Source: Thermoanaerobacter pseudethanolicus ATCC 33223
GTDB taxonomy: Bacteria > Bacillota > Thermoanaerobacteria > Thermoanaerobacterales > Thermoanaerobacteraceae
Length of the DNA: 64,000 nt
Direction: 5' to 3'
Assembly (NCBI RefSeq): GCF_000019085.1
Contig: NC_010321.1
Coordinates: forward strand, 1,747,001 to 1,811,000
Shown: positions 49,354-58,647 of the stretch, piece by piece
Layout of the letters: each line of letters begins with the position of its first letter
Numbering within the stretch: the first letter of the stretch is position 1
Program-made: the position numbers and the translations under genes
The notes under the pieces: model-generated
The model's input: only the letters and a program-made list of their open reading frames with translations
What the model was told of the DNA's origin: nothing
Database searches by the model: none

Positions 49354-52047
49354 TTAGTATTTTATATTGGCACCACAACATTTTTTATATTTTTTACCAC
49401 TGCCACAAGGACATGGGTCATTTCTGCCAACTTTTTTGCCTTTAACAACTGGCTGTTTTTTCTCTTCTGCATCTACATTAGTGGAAATAGGTTTCGCCAC
49501 CTGTTCTCTTTGAATCATATTGTCTTTATTAATTTGAATGTGATACAAGAATTTAACAGTATCCTCTTGTATGCTTTGTATCAAGTCTTCAAACATATCA
49601 AAAGCTATTTTTTTGTACTCAATAAGAGGGTCCACTTGTCCATAAGCTCTTAAGCCTATGCCTTGACGCAATTGGTCCATTTCGTCTATGTGGTCCATCC
49701 ACTTAGTATCTACAACTCTTAAAAGAACTATTCTTTCGATTTCCCTCATTTGCTCTGGACCAATTTCTGCCTCTTTTTTCTCATACTGTCTTACTGCCTC
49801 TTCATATATTATGTCAGTTAAAACCTCTTTGTCAAGCCTATCTATATCAACATCAATAACCACGCTGTCTTTTTCAAGGAACATGTCGTAAAGATGGTCT
49901 AAAAGCCCTTTTATATCCCATTCCTCAGGATACTTACTTCCTGCAGTATATATCTCAACATTTCTCTCTATTATACTTTTTACCATCTCAAGAATAGACT
50001 CTTTTAAGTTTTCACCTTCAAGTACCTTTCTCCTTTGGGCATATATTATCTCTCTTTGTTTGTTCATTACATCGTCATACTGCAAAACGTGTTTTCTAGT
50101 GTCAAAGTTTATACCCTCTACCTTTTTCTGGGCCTGCTCTATTTGTTTTGTCAAAATCTTATGCTCTATGGGCTGGTCATCATCAATTCCCAGACTGTCC
50201 ATCATGTTCTTTACTCTTTCTGAGCCAAAAAGTCTCATAAGGTCGTCTTCTAAAGATATATAAAATCTTGATTCTCCTGGGTCACCTTGACGGCCTGCAC
50301 GTCCTCTCAACTGATTGTCTATTCTCCTAGCTTCGTGCCTTTCAGTACCTATAATGTAAAGCCCACCCAGCTTTACAACCTCATCGTGTTCTTTTTCAGT
50401 CTCTTTTTTCGCCTCTTCAAGAAGCTCAAAATATCTCTCGCGGGCTTTTTTAACTTCCTCGCCTGAAACAGGGCCATATCCTGCAGCTTCGTTAATAATT
50501 TCTTTTGAGTAGCCCTCCTCATGCATCTTTTTCTTAGCTATAAATTCAGGATTACCTCCTAAAAGGATATCAGTACCACGGCCTGCCATGTTTGTAGCAA
50601 TTGTAACTGCTCCTTTTCTTCCTGCCTGTGCTATTATCTCTGCTTCTTTTTCATGGTACTTTGCATTTAATACTTGATGAGGTATCCCTCTTTTCTTTAA
50701 CATGGCGCTTAATTTTTCAGATTTTTCAATAGAAATTGTACCAACTAGAACAGGCTGACCTTTTTTATGATGTTCTACAATGTCCTCAACAACAGCTTTA
50801 AACTTGGCTTCTTCTGTTTTGTATATCACATCAGGATGGTCTATTCTTATCATCGGCTTATTAGTCGGTATTACTACAACATCTAATCCATAAATAGCCC
50901 TAAATTCTTGCTCTTCTGTTTGAGCTGTACCTGTCATACCAGCTAATTTTTTATACATTCTAAAGTAATTCTGGAAAGTTATAGTAGCTAAAGTTTTGCT
51001 TTCTCTTTCTACCTTAACTCCTTCCTTTGCCTCAATAGCCTGATGGAGGCCTTCACTGTACCTTCTCCCAAACATAAGCCTTCCTGTAAATTCGTCCACT
51101 ATGATGACTTGACCATCTTTTACCACATAGTCTATATCTCTTTTCATTATGGCGTGAGCTTTCAATGCCTGGTTAATGTGATGAGAAATTTCCATATTTT
51201 CAATATCAGCAAGATTTTTAATTCCAAAAAATTTTTCTGCTTTAACTATCCCTTTTTCAGTCAAACTTACAGCCTTTGCTTTTTCATCAACTACATAGTC
51301 TTCATCTTTTCTTAAAGTCCTCACAAATCTGTCAGCTAATTTATACATATCTGTGGATTTTTCGGCTATGCCTGATATGATAAGAGGAGTCCTTGCCTCG
51401 TCTATCAGTATGCTATCTACCTCGTCTACTATAGCATAATTAAGTTCTCTTTGCACCATGTCTTCTTTGTATATAACCATGTTGTCTCTTAAGTAATCAA
51501 AACCAAATTCATTGTTGGTTCCATAAGTTATATCTGCGGCATAGGCCTTTTTTCTTTCTTCAGGGTCCATATCATGCAATATTACGCCCACGCTTAGACC
51601 TAAAAATTCGTATATCTTGCCCATCCAATCGCGGTCTCTTTTTGCCAAGTAATCATTGACAGTTACAATGTGAACTCCCTTGCCTTCTAAAGCATTAAGA
51701 TATGCAGGTAATGTCGCGACAAGGGTTTTACCTTCACCAGTTTTCATCTCAGCGATGCGCCCTTGGTGAAGAACAATGCCGCCTATCACCTGCACTCTAA
51801 AATGTTTCATTTTAAGAGTTCTCCAAGCGGCCTCTCTTACCACCGCAAAAGCCTCGGGAAGTATATCATCAAGAGTTTCACCATTTTTCAATCTATTTTT
51901 AAATTCATCTGTTTTCGCCCTAAGCTCTGCATCCGTAAGTCTTGCCATTTGATCTTCATATGACAAAACCTTATCGGCAATTGGTTCCAATCTCTTAACT
52001 TCTCTTTCACTGTAGCTGCCAAATATTTTTTCAACTAAGCCTAACAT
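49354..52047 (-). CDS. secA: Preprotein translocase ATPase SecA
   Basis: SecA drives protein export through SecYEG. The start at 52047 ([19 protein letters not shown]) has an AAGGTGA site. Motifs: Walker [12 protein letters not shown] near residue 100, [23 protein letters not shown] and [12 protein letters not shown] of the second helicase domain, and a C-terminal zinc motif [13 protein letters not shown]. Length 897 is normal. It is 17 bp upstream of the prfB start, forming a secA-prfB operon. Confidence 0.97.
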   Translation of the reverse strand: MLGLVEKIFGSYSEREVKRLEPIADKVLSYEDQMARLTDAELRAKTDEFKNRLKNGETLDDILPEAFAVVREAAWRTLKMKHFRVQVIGGIVLHQGRIAEMKTGEGKTLVATLPAYLNALEGKGVHIVTVNDYLAKRDRDWMGKIYEFLGLSVGVILHDMDPEERKKAYAADITYGTNNEFGFDYLRDNMVIYKEDMVQRELNYAIVDEVDSILIDEARTPLIISGIAEKSTDMYKLADRFVRTLRKDEDYVVDEKAKAVSLTEKGIVKAEKFFGIKNLADIENMEISHHINQALKAHAIMKRDIDYVVKDGQVIIVDEFTGRLMFGRRYSEGLHQAIEAKEGVKVERESKTLATITFQNYFRMYKKLAGMTGTAQTEEQEFRAIYGLDVVVIPTNKPMIRIDHPDVIYKTEEAKFKAVVEDIVEHHKKGQPVLVGTISIEKSEKLSAMLKKRGIPHQVLNAKYHEKEAEIIAQAGRKGAVTIATNMAGRGTDILLGGNPEFIAKKKMHEEGYSKEIINEAAGYGPVSGEEVKKARERYFELLEEAKKETEKEHDEVVKLGGLYIIGTERHEARRIDNQLRGRAGRQGDPGESRFYISLEDDLMRLFGSERVKNMMDSLGIDDDQPIEHKILTKQIEQAQKKVEGINFDTRKHVLQYDDVMNKQREIIYAQRRKVLEGENLKESILEMVKSIIERNVEIYTAGSKYPEEWDIKGLLDHLYDMFLEKDSVVIDVDIDRLDKEVLTDIIYEEAVRQYEKKEAEIGPEQMREIERIVLLRVVDTKWMDHIDEMDQLRQGIGLRAYGQVDPLIEYKKIAFDMFEDLIQSIQEDTVKFLYHIQINKDNMIQREQVAKPISTNVDAEEKKQPVVKGKKVGRNDPCPCGSGKKYKKCCGANIKY

Positions 52048-52173
52048 TTTTATCACCTTCTAAGGTATTGTTAATCAACTATATATTATATCACTATGAA
52101 ATCTCAATGACAATAAAAAACAGTTTTTTTAAAGAATATTTTACACTCTCTTCATACAATTTTCACAAAAAAG

Positions 52174-52540
52174 AACGCCTCAAAATGATGCATTCTCTGT
52201 CTTAGACAAAGTTCCTTTTTATTGGCATTTTGCATCGTTCGCTCCAGGTGACATCACAGACTAAACTAAAGCTCGACCTCTGACTCAGGCGGGGTTCCGG
52301 GCACATTCGACATCCCTGTCTCAGGTGCCCGCCTCCGCCCTCCTTGGCTTCGGCCCCGCCTTCGTCTGTCGGTCTCCTTAAGTTTCCCGGCACTCAAATA
52401 AACATGTTATATAATCACAAAGCAAAGTAATAGCAAGTTTATTTGAGTGCCGGGCTGTCAAGTCGCTTCACTTATGCAAAATGCCAATACATCATAAAGA
52501 GTTTGTCTACAGACTGAGAACATCTCAAAATGAGACGTTT
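52174..52540. repeat. Structured inverted-repeat element, copy 2 (~367 bp)
   Basis: The outer arms run inward from AACGCCTCA and pair imperfectly over about 60 bp; they include a perfect 16-bp pair TATTGGCATTTTGCAT (52220-52235) and its complement (52474-52489). Inside are GGCGGGG (52288)/CCCCGCC (52354) and GGGCAC (52299)/GTGCCC (52325). The central segment CGGGCACATTCGACATCC is identical to copy 1, while arm sequences differ but stay complementary. It lies between secA and the ECF gene, and is larger than copy 1 because of a nested palindrome. Confidence 0.8.
52386..52454. repeat. Perfect 18-bp palindrome nested in repeat copy 2
   Basis: CCCGGCACTCAAATAAAC (52386-52403) and its exact complement (52437-52454) enclose 33 AT-rich bases. 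The segment has no counterpart in copy 1, so it looks inserted. Confidence 0.75.
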
Positions 52541-52553
52541 CCTTTTTAAAAGG

Positions 52554-53054
52554 TTAATTTTTTATGTCCACAGCTTTAAACTTCAAAATAGGATTTAATG
52601 CGTAAAATAGTGCCAATGCAATTGCAGAATCTATTGTGTGGTGGATCATTGTCCCTACTCCTACAACCACAAAAGACTTGTAAAAATCAAATCCAAAAGG
52701 CATCACCACAATTGCTTCTAAAACAGCATGTATTGGAAGTGTAACAGCTAACGCCACGGGAAAAGAATATCCTCTTTGTATCATTTTAGCTCCAACATAG
52801 CCAAACACTGCGTGAACCGCTGCTCTTGCTGCTATTATAGGTCCCAATTTTATTAAAAATCCTATCGCAGATACAACACCCACAAATACCGCTGTTGCAG
52901 GACTTATAAGCATTGCCAGCATTACAGGTACATGGGATGCCAGTGTGGCTGAGAAAGGCGGAATAACTATCCCTAAAACTCCTCCAAAAGCCAAAGGTAT
53001 AATAAGGGATAGTGCTGCTAAAAGCCCTCCAATAGTAATTTCTCTTGTCTTCAC
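52554..53054 (-). CDS. niaX: ECF transporter S component, probably for niacin
   Basis: A 166-residue membrane protein with about five helices, beginning MKTREITIGGLLAALSLIIP, a typical ECF S-component start. The substrate is inferred from context: a 20-bp palindrome resembling a NiaR operator overlaps its promoter, and niaR lies upstream beyond an insertion element. Direct substrate motifs are not readable. It uses a GTG start behind GGGGG. Confidence 0.75.
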   Translation of the reverse strand: MKTREITIGGLLAALSLIIPLAFGGVLGIVIPPFSATLASHVPVMLAMLISPATAVFVGVVSAIGFLIKLGPIIAARAAVHAVFGYVGAKMIQRGYSFPVALAVTLPIHAVLEAIVVMPFGFDFYKSFVVVGVGTMIHHTIDSAIALALFYALNPILKFKAVDIKN

Positions 53055-53088
53055 GTTAAAACCCCCATTTTTTACTTTTCACAATTAT

Positions 53089-53118
53089 AGTATACACAGA
53101 TGTATATACACCTGTCAA
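53089..53118 (-). promoter_or_regulatory. Promoter with NiaR-like operator
   Basis: TTGACA (53118-53113), an 18-base spacer and TATACT (53094-53089) lie 35 bp upstream of the ECF gene. The spacer is filled by ACAGGTGTATATACATCTGT, a 20-bp palindrome with a single mismatched pair. A repressor bound here would block RNA polymerase. Confidence 0.75.
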
Positions 53119-53144
53119 TAATAAAATAACCACTTTTTAAAAAT

Positions 53145-54653
53145 GGTTCTATAATAAATGTTGGGGTGGGGAAAAAGAAATCTATAAAAAGAGAGCACTT
53201 ATTCTGAATGCCTGCTATAATAGAAGTGGTTAAAATAACCCAACAAAAGGAGGCATCAGAATAAGTGCAAGGTAATTATATCACAAATTTCTTAAAATCT
53301 GAAGATACAATTTTGGAAGGTGTTGTAGAGAATGACAACAGGATAGAGCTTCATATTAAGATGAAACAGAAACCACATATTTGTCCAAGGTGCGGGGAAA
53401 TAACATCTAAGATTCATGATTATAGAGTACAAAGAATAAAAGATGTACCGCTATTCGGGAAACCAACAGTGATAGTACTAAAAAAGAGGAGATACGTTTG
53501 TAAACACTGTGGCAAGAAATTCTATGAACATGTAGACTATTTACCACGTTACCATAGAATGACCAACAGATTATCTATTTACATACTACAACAACTAAAA
53601 AAACAACAAAGCATGAAAGATATATCTGAAGTTACAGGGGTATCAATTACGACTGTGATGAGACTTTTAGACACAATAGGAGTAGAACCTGATTATAAAA
53701 CATTACCGGAAATTATCAGTATAGACGAATTCAAAGGGAACTCTGGAGGCAGGAAATATCATTGCATTATTGTAGACCCAAAAGAAAGAAAAATATTAGA
53801 TATTTTAAAAGACAGAAAACAAGAGAATCTAAGTGAATATTTCAAAAGATTTAAAGACAGGAATAAAGTAAAGTGGGTTATTATAGACATGTGGAGGCCT
53901 TTTTCAGATACAGTAAAAACATATTTCAAAGGAGCTAAAATAGCAATAGACAAATTTCATTTTACAAGATACATATATTGGGCGATAGAAAATGTAAGAA
54001 AGAGAATACAAAAAGAGCTACCAGACAATAAAAGAAAATATTTCAAAAGAAGCCGTAAGCTTCTTCTTGCAAAATATGATACTTTAACAACAGAACAAAA
54101 AGAAGAATTGGAAGTAATGTTCTGGTACAGCGACGACTTAAGAATAGCATACCTTTTAAAAGAAGAATTTAATGATAAAGTATTAAAATGCAAAAATTCA
54201 AAGGAAGCAAAAATAGAATTAAAAAGATGGATACAGTTAGCTAAAGAAAGCAAAATTGATGAATTTAAAAGATGTGTGCAAGTATTTAACCGTTGGTTTG
54301 AAGAAATAACAAATGCCTTTGATATACCATATACTAATTCTGTAACAGAAGGTTACAATAATAAAATTAAGGTGCTAAAAAGGCTTGCATATGGCTATAG
54401 AAATTTTCATCGATTTAGAAAGAGAATATTATATTGTAATGCTTAATGTTCTAACTTAATACTATTTTTAGTGATAAAGGATATTCAAGGATATTATAGA
54501 GCTTTGATGAAAAGGCATAGATAAATATCCACCCATACTTCTAGCTATATCTCTTATCACAACTAACAATTTACAAATATTACCATATTATGTGATAAGA
54601 TTTATAGGTGGGCATTCAGAAAAAATACCCACCCCAACTATTGACAAAGAGCC
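53145..54653 (+). mobile_element. Complete ISL3-family insertion sequence (1509 bp)
   Basis: The ends are imperfect inverted repeats: left GGTTCTATAATAAATGTTGG and right (complement) GGCTCTTTGTCAATAGTTGG, both continuing GGTGGG. The 8-bp target duplication TTAAAAAT flanks it at 53137-53144 and 54654-54661, the expected length for ISL3. An intact transposase gene fills most of it. Identical flanks suggest a recent insertion. About 200 bp after the transposase contain no gene. Confidence 0.93.
53265..54446 (+). CDS. ISL3-family transposase
   Basis: A 393-residue transposase. The N-terminal zinc-finger part has CPRCGEITSKIHDY and YVCKHCGKKF; a helix-turn-helix with KDISEVTGVSITTVMRLL follows; the DDE domain begins IISIDEFKGNSGG, continues WVIIDMWRPFSDTV, and ends with VTEGYNNKIKVLKRLAYGYRN holding the Glu. 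A GTG start lies after AAAGGAGG at a long spacing. No internal stop or frameshift is seen, so it is probably active. Confidence 0.95.
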   Translation: MQGNYITNFLKSEDTILEGVVENDNRIELHIKMKQKPHICPRCGEITSKIHDYRVQRIKDVPLFGKPTVIVLKKRRYVCKHCGKKFYEHVDYLPRYHRMTNRLSIYILQQLKKQQSMKDISEVTGVSITTVMRLLDTIGVEPDYKTLPEIISIDEFKGNSGGRKYHCIIVDPKERKILDILKDRKQENLSEYFKRFKDRNKVKWVIIDMWRPFSDTVKTYFKGAKIAIDKFHFTRYIYWAIENVRKRIQKELPDNKRKYFKRSRKLLLAKYDTLTTEQKEELEVMFWYSDDLRIAYLLKEEFNDKVLKCKNSKEAKIELKRWIQLAKESKIDEFKRCVQVFNRWFEEITNAFDIPYTNSVTEGYNNKIKVLKRLAYGYRNFHRFRKRILYCNA

Positions 54654-54680
54654 TTAAAAATTTTTAAAGTGGTTAAGTCC

Positions 54681-55193
54681 TTATTCTATTAAAAAGCCTT
54701 TTTCCTTTAAGACCTTTTGTATTCTATCTAGTACCTCTTTATTTTCCCCTTCAACAGTGTGAAGATGCACTCCATCCGTCAGAGAAGACAAAAGGGTCGC
54801 TTTTCCTTCTTTTACAAACTCCATGAATTTACTTACATCATACCTTGAAGAAAGCATTAAAAGCCCTTTTATCTCCCCATAGAAGGGATGCTCTACAATT
54901 ACATCTAGCACTTTTCCGCCATTGTCAACTATTAAATTTAACTCCTCCTCTGTCCTGTCATATCCGTGTTTGACAGCAAAAACCCTTTTTACAGTGTTTT
55001 CTTTTACAATGTCTATTATATAACCTTGAGGGGTAGACAATATTTTAATCCCTTTAGCCCTTAAAATAGCTATATCTTGCACAATAATTTGCCTTGTCAC
55101 TCCAAAACTTTTAGCAAGGTCAGAGCCGGATATAGGCTCTTTAGCATTCTTTAAAATTTCAACTATTTTGTTCCTTCGCTCTTGTGCCGTCAT
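54681..55193 (-). CDS. niaR: NAD-biosynthesis/niacin repressor NiaR
   Basis: The 170-residue protein has an N-terminal HTH_11 winged helix (SGSDLAKSFGVTRQIIVQDIAILRAKG) and a C-terminal 3H domain with its His residues in AVKHGYD, VEHPFYGEI and GVHLHTVEG. This architecture is specific to NiaR (YrxA), which represses niacin and NAD genes when nicotinic acid is present. Its start overlaps the DUF5317 gene by 35 bp. Confidence 0.92.
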   Translation of the reverse strand: MTAQERRNKIVEILKNAKEPISGSDLAKSFGVTRQIIVQDIAILRAKGIKILSTPQGYIIDIVKENTVKRVFAVKHGYDRTEEELNLIVDNGGKVLDVIVEHPFYGEIKGLLMLSSRYDVSKFMEFVKEGKATLLSSLTDGVHLHTVEGENKEVLDRIQKVLKEKGFLIE

Positions 55194-55743
55194 GATTTTT
55201 CACCTTTTTAAGCATTGCATTTGTAACAAGTAAAAATGTGCCTGTCGCCATTATAAAATCTCCTATGCTAAAGGTTTTTGGCAATGGATAAGGTTTCGGC
55301 AACACTAAGACATCTGCTAAAAATTTTAACCGTGTAGAACTTGTCAAAACCTGATGTGTAGCAATTTTATTTGCCTGAAGGTCAGGAATGAGATTATTAA
55401 GTCCCGCTACCTTTAAAGCATCAACAGAGACAGGCATCCTTCCTCCGTTGACAAATATAACGATAAAATTTAAAAGCACTCCAATGCTTATTATTCTAAA
55501 ATACCTGTTATCTTTATTGTACCACAGTCCTATGAAAAGCAAAAGATAAACAAAAAAGTGGATATAAGACCGGTATTCCATAATGACGTGAAACTTATTA
55601 GCAAGGTTTAACATACCAAACTCCAAAACAAAAGCAGCTATAAAAAGGCTGGGTTTTTTTATGTCAATATCAGCAATTCCGCTGATTTTTCCTCTTCTTA
55701 AAGTTCCGTAAATTAGAGAAGCACTAAGTGAATCAAATATCAT
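55159..55743 (-). CDS. DUF5317 family membrane protein
   Basis: A 194-residue membrane protein of about five helices, beginning MIFDSLSASLIYGTLRRGK after GGAG. Conserved NGGRMPVS and LKFLADVLVLPKPYPLPKTFSIGD segments match DUF5317, whose function is not known. It overlaps the HD-GYP gene by 11 bp and niaR by 35 bp, so the three genes are co-transcribed. Confidence 0.82.
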   Translation of the reverse strand: MIFDSLSASLIYGTLRRGKISGIADIDIKKPSLFIAAFVLEFGMLNLANKFHVIMEYRSYIHFFVYLLLFIGLWYNKDNRYFRIISIGVLLNFIVIFVNGGRMPVSVDALKVAGLNNLIPDLQANKIATHQVLTSSTRLKFLADVLVLPKPYPLPKTFSIGDFIMATGTFLLVTNAMLKKVKNHDGTRAKEQNS

Positions 55744-57007
55744 GCTTAAACTCCTCCCTATTCTTTTCAAAAGCTTTTTTAAAGGCGTTTATTATTTTAG
55801 GGCTAAACTGCGTCCTTTCATGTTCTAAAATTATTTTATAAGCTTCCTCTTGTGAAAAAGCCTTTCGGTAGGGCCTGTCTGAAACTAAAGCATCGAAAAC
55901 GTCTGCGAGGGAAAGTATCTGCGCTTCCAATGGTATTTCGTCACCTTTTATGCCATCGGGATATCCACTTCCATCGTACCACTCGTGATGGTATTTCACC
56001 CATAGAGAGGCCTCCTTTAAAGCCGGAACATCTCTTAAAATTTCATAGCCTTTTTGGGGATGTTCTTTTATTATGCTTAATTCTTCATCAGTTAACTTCC
56101 CTGGCTTATTTAAAACCTCTTCTTTTACTCCAATCTTTCCTATGTCATGTAAAAGGGCTGCAATCCTCACCATTTCAGTTTGAGACTCACTTAACCCAAA
56201 TTCTCTACAGAGCAAAGCCGCAATTTTTTCAACGTTTTTTGAATGACCCGCTGTATATTTATCCTTTGCATCAAGAGCCTTTACAAGCACATTTATTGTG
56301 TCGTAATAAGACTGCTTTGAGTCCATGTAAAGCTTAAACATATAGCGTATCATTAATAGAGGTATAAAAAGTAAAATGAAACTTATATACCCTATTCTTA
56401 TAAAAGCTTCTGACATAATTATACCCAAAAAGGCAAGAAAAAGAAAGTTTGGAATCATCCATTTAAAATCTTTTGTTAATATATATTTAAAAGACTTATT
56501 TAATAAAAGAGATAATAATATTGCTACAATAAAAGTGTTTAATAGGTAATATACTATTGCTGCTAACACTGCAGACAAAAGATATCGAGGATATATGTAA
56601 GTAGCCGGAATACCCCCAGTATATTCATATGCTAAACCACCAATACCAACACTTAAAGCTAGTTGAGAAGCATTAAATAAAACTTTATAATAAGGTAAAT
56701 TAAATATATGTACTCTCCTACCATCTGGATATTTGGGGAAGCGAAAGGTCATGCCTAATGAGGCAATTAAAGCTCCCTGATAAGGCCCGAAAATAAGAAT
56801 AGCCATTAAATCAATAGCAAAAGCAACAGATACCGCAAGTTCTTTTGTTACATATATTGGCATTGATTCAGCTAAAGCAGCAAAAAAAACGAATAGAATT
56901 ATATCTACAATTCTATTTATAGGAATGTTTAATATAGAATAAATAATAAAAGATAACCCTAAAGCTATTATTATAGAAATGTATATTTTTACTCTTTTGT
57001 TAAGCAT
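55733..57007 (-). CDS. Membrane HD-GYP domain protein
   Basis: A 424-residue protein with about eight N-terminal membrane helices (1-225) and a C-terminal HD-GYP phosphodiesterase domain. Metal and signature residues are in AGHSKNVEKIA, LLHDIGKIGV, KEHPQKGYEIL, HHEWYDGSGYPDG and LADVFDAL. HD-GYP enzymes break down cyclic di-GMP. The membrane part may sense a signal but is not a named sensor domain I can identify. Confidence 0.92.
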   Translation of the reverse strand: MLNKRVKIYISIIIALGLSFIIYSILNIPINRIVDIILFVFFAALAESMPIYVTKELAVSVAFAIDLMAILIFGPYQGALIASLGMTFRFPKYPDGRRVHIFNLPYYKVLFNASQLALSVGIGGLAYEYTGGIPATYIYPRYLLSAVLAAIVYYLLNTFIVAILLSLLLNKSFKYILTKDFKWMIPNFLFLAFLGIIMSEAFIRIGYISFILLFIPLLMIRYMFKLYMDSKQSYYDTINVLVKALDAKDKYTAGHSKNVEKIAALLCREFGLSESQTEMVRIAALLHDIGKIGVKEEVLNKPGKLTDEELSIIKEHPQKGYEILRDVPALKEASLWVKYHHEWYDGSGYPDGIKGDEIPLEAQILSLADVFDALVSDRPYRKAFSQEEAYKIILEHERTQFSPKIINAFKKAFEKNREEFKHDI

Positions 57008-57034
57008 AATAGACCTCCTATTTTCAATCTAAAA

Positions 57035-57221
57035 AACACCTCAAACCGCTTAAACCCACGAAACATTTGCACCTCCTGCTAATGCGAGTGCCATTAAAAC
57101 TAACAATATTTTTATAAGTGTCGTTTTGTTCATCCTGAAACCCTCCTTTGCTGTGATAACTCTTCTGCCCTTAGGCTTCAGGTAACGCTACGCTAAGCAA
57201 CTTTTAAGCGGTTTGGGTGTT
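57035..57221. repeat. Inverted repeat framing the 27-aa gene
   Basis: AACACCTCAAACCGCTTAAA (57035-57054) and its near complement TTTAAGCGGTTTGGGTGTT (57203-57221) lie at either side of the small gene. On the minus strand the second arm ends in TTTTTT, so the pair could act as a long-loop terminator or enclose the transcript in a stem. Confidence 0.65.
57050..57133 (-). CDS. 27-residue hydrophobic peptide
   Basis: An ATG with AAAGGAGGG at good spacing opens a frame for MNKTTLIKILLVLMALALAG followed by GANVSWV. The peptide has a short basic start, one hydrophobic helix and a polar end, like a membrane peptide or a signal-peptide-like secreted signal. Nothing similar is known to me. The inverted repeat around it and the strong ribosome site are the main support. 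Confidence 0.5.
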   Translation of the reverse strand: MNKTTLIKILLVLMALALAGGANVSWV

Positions 57222-57227
57222 AAAAAA

Positions 57228-57869
57228 CTAACGGGACGTAATTGACATTACACGCCTGTTGACGGCGTCTAATGTGGCTTTTACCACAGCCTCCCCTTCA
57301 TCTTTTTTTATAAGACAAGACCCGGTAAGGAGTTCCTCCTGGTTATTTGTTACATGAGTAACCCCTACAACTATTATCCTGTTTTTTGCTATATTAAATA
57401 TATCGACATCTTCCAATAAAAATAAATGGTTTTTGGGAATCAATTTAGAAATAGAGTCCAGTGTAGCATTGGCAATTATTTTATATTTATTACTTGCAGT
57501 ATTAGGTCCTTCAGCATATCCTTCAAAAACCTCATCGCCTCTTGTGAGGATAACTCTTGCTTCACTGGTAAGTCCATTATTTATAAATGAATAGCTTGAA
57601 AAAACAAGCCTCTGTTCTCCTTGGAGATTTTCTCCAGTATCAATTTGCGCTACACTGACAATCTTGTGATTTATATCAATTCCAAACTGCGCCATTATGA
57701 CAGATTGCACATCTCTTGCAATCTGCTTTGCATTCCTTGTACTGTCAGCCAACACGTGAATTTCTGTTATTTCACCATTCTCTACAACTACCCTACTGGA
57801 TAGTACTCCTTGAATTTTATTTATATACCCTTCCATCGAATTTACTGTATCTTTTGTTATTTCACCCAT
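57228..57869 (-). CDS. Conserved hypothetical protein, function unknown
   Basis: A 213-residue soluble protein beginning MGEITKDTVNSMEGYINKIQ after GGGTG. The first part (SRVVVENGEITEIHVLADS, RNAKQIARDVQSVIMAQFG, INHKIVSVAQI) and the last part (RIIVVGVTHVTNNQEELLTG, EAVVKATLDAVNRRV) each look like mixed alpha-beta domains. No catalytic motif or membrane segment is visible. I cannot name the family. It is followed by one arm of the inverted repeat around the 27-residue gene. Confidence 0.75.
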   Translation of the reverse strand: MGEITKDTVNSMEGYINKIQGVLSSRVVVENGEITEIHVLADSTRNAKQIARDVQSVIMAQFGIDINHKIVSVAQIDTGENLQGEQRLVFSSYSFINNGLTSEARVILTRGDEVFEGYAEGPNTASNKYKIIANATLDSISKLIPKNHLFLLEDVDIFNIAKNRIIVVGVTHVTNNQEELLTGSCLIKKDEGEAVVKATLDAVNRRVMSITSR

Positions 57870-57946
57870 TATCTTCACACCCTATTAAAATTTGTCCACA
57901 CTAAAAATATATTCTATACAAAATTTAAAATTCCTTCTTTTTAGAC

Positions 57947-57984
57947 AAAAAAATTGGGGATAGAGCCTATCCCCAATTTTTTTG
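57947..57984 (-). terminator. Terminator of hpf
   Basis: AAATTGGGGATAG and CTATCCCCAATTT with a three-base loop, T-run on the minus strand, 15 bp past the stop codon. Confidence 0.9.
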
Positions 57985-57998
57985 TTTCTTATGCAGTT

Positions 57999-58544
57999 TT
58001 ATTCTAAAGGCTCTATTAAGCCATATTTCCCGTCTTTTCTTTTGTATACGACATTTATAGTGTCAGTGTCGGCATTTGTAAATACAAAGAAGTTATGTCC
58101 CAAAAGGTTCATCTGAAGAATCGCTTCCTCAGGTGACATAGGCTTTATGGGGAACCTCTTTGTTTTAACTATTTCAAAGGAACCCTCTTCCTCTTCTCCC
58201 TTAGCTTCTTCATAAGCAGGTGGAATTTCAAACCTTATTGACTCATTAGAACCAAATCTATTTTTAAGCTTTGCCTTGTGTTTGAGTATTTGTTTTTCTA
58301 TTTTGTCTACAACCCTATCAATTGACACATACATGTCATCGCTGACTTCTTCAGCTCTAAATATAATACCCTTAAAAGGTATTGTGATTTCCGCAATGTG
58401 ATTGTTTTTCTGGACACTTAAAACAGTCCTAACTTCAGTATCTTCTGGAAAGTATTTGCTTAACTTGCTCACATTTTTTATAACCGCATCCCTTAGTCCA
58501 TCTGTAACTGCCATGCCATTTTTACCGCTTACTGTGATATTCAT
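57999..58544 (-). CDS. hpf: Long-form ribosome hibernation promoting factor
   Basis: The 181-residue protein combines the N-terminal ribosome-binding domain (MNITVSGKNGMAVTDGLRDAV, about 1-100) and the C-terminal dimerization domain (VKTKRFPIKPMSPEEAILQM, HNFFVFTNADTDTINVVYKR). Long HPF pairs ribosomes into inactive 100S dimers in stationary phase. It stands alone between the unknown gene and the ABC transporter. Confidence 0.95.
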   Translation of the reverse strand: MNITVSGKNGMAVTDGLRDAVIKNVSKLSKYFPEDTEVRTVLSVQKNNHIAEITIPFKGIIFRAEEVSDDMYVSIDRVVDKIEKQILKHKAKLKNRFGSNESIRFEIPPAYEEAKGEEEEGSFEIVKTKRFPIKPMSPEEAILQMNLLGHNFFVFTNADTDTINVVYKRKDGKYGLIEPLE

Positions 58545-58628
58545 AGTATCAAACCCCTCTCATTATCCTTCTATTTAATATAATTCTACATAAAAAACAA
58601 TATTCCTGCAATATGTGGAAACAAAAAA

Positions 58629-58644
58629 CACTCCTTTTGGAGTG
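58629..58644 (-). terminator. Terminator of the amino-acid ABC operon
   Basis: CACTCC and GGAGTG with a TTTT/AAAA loop, followed by TTTTTTGTTT on the minus strand. Confidence 0.82.
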
Positions 58645-58647
58645 CCT

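Noticed and set aside
52202-52393. Minus-strand frame of 63 codons inside repeat copy 2
   Set aside because: The sequence is explained by stems of the structured repeat, and copy 1 does not keep the frame.
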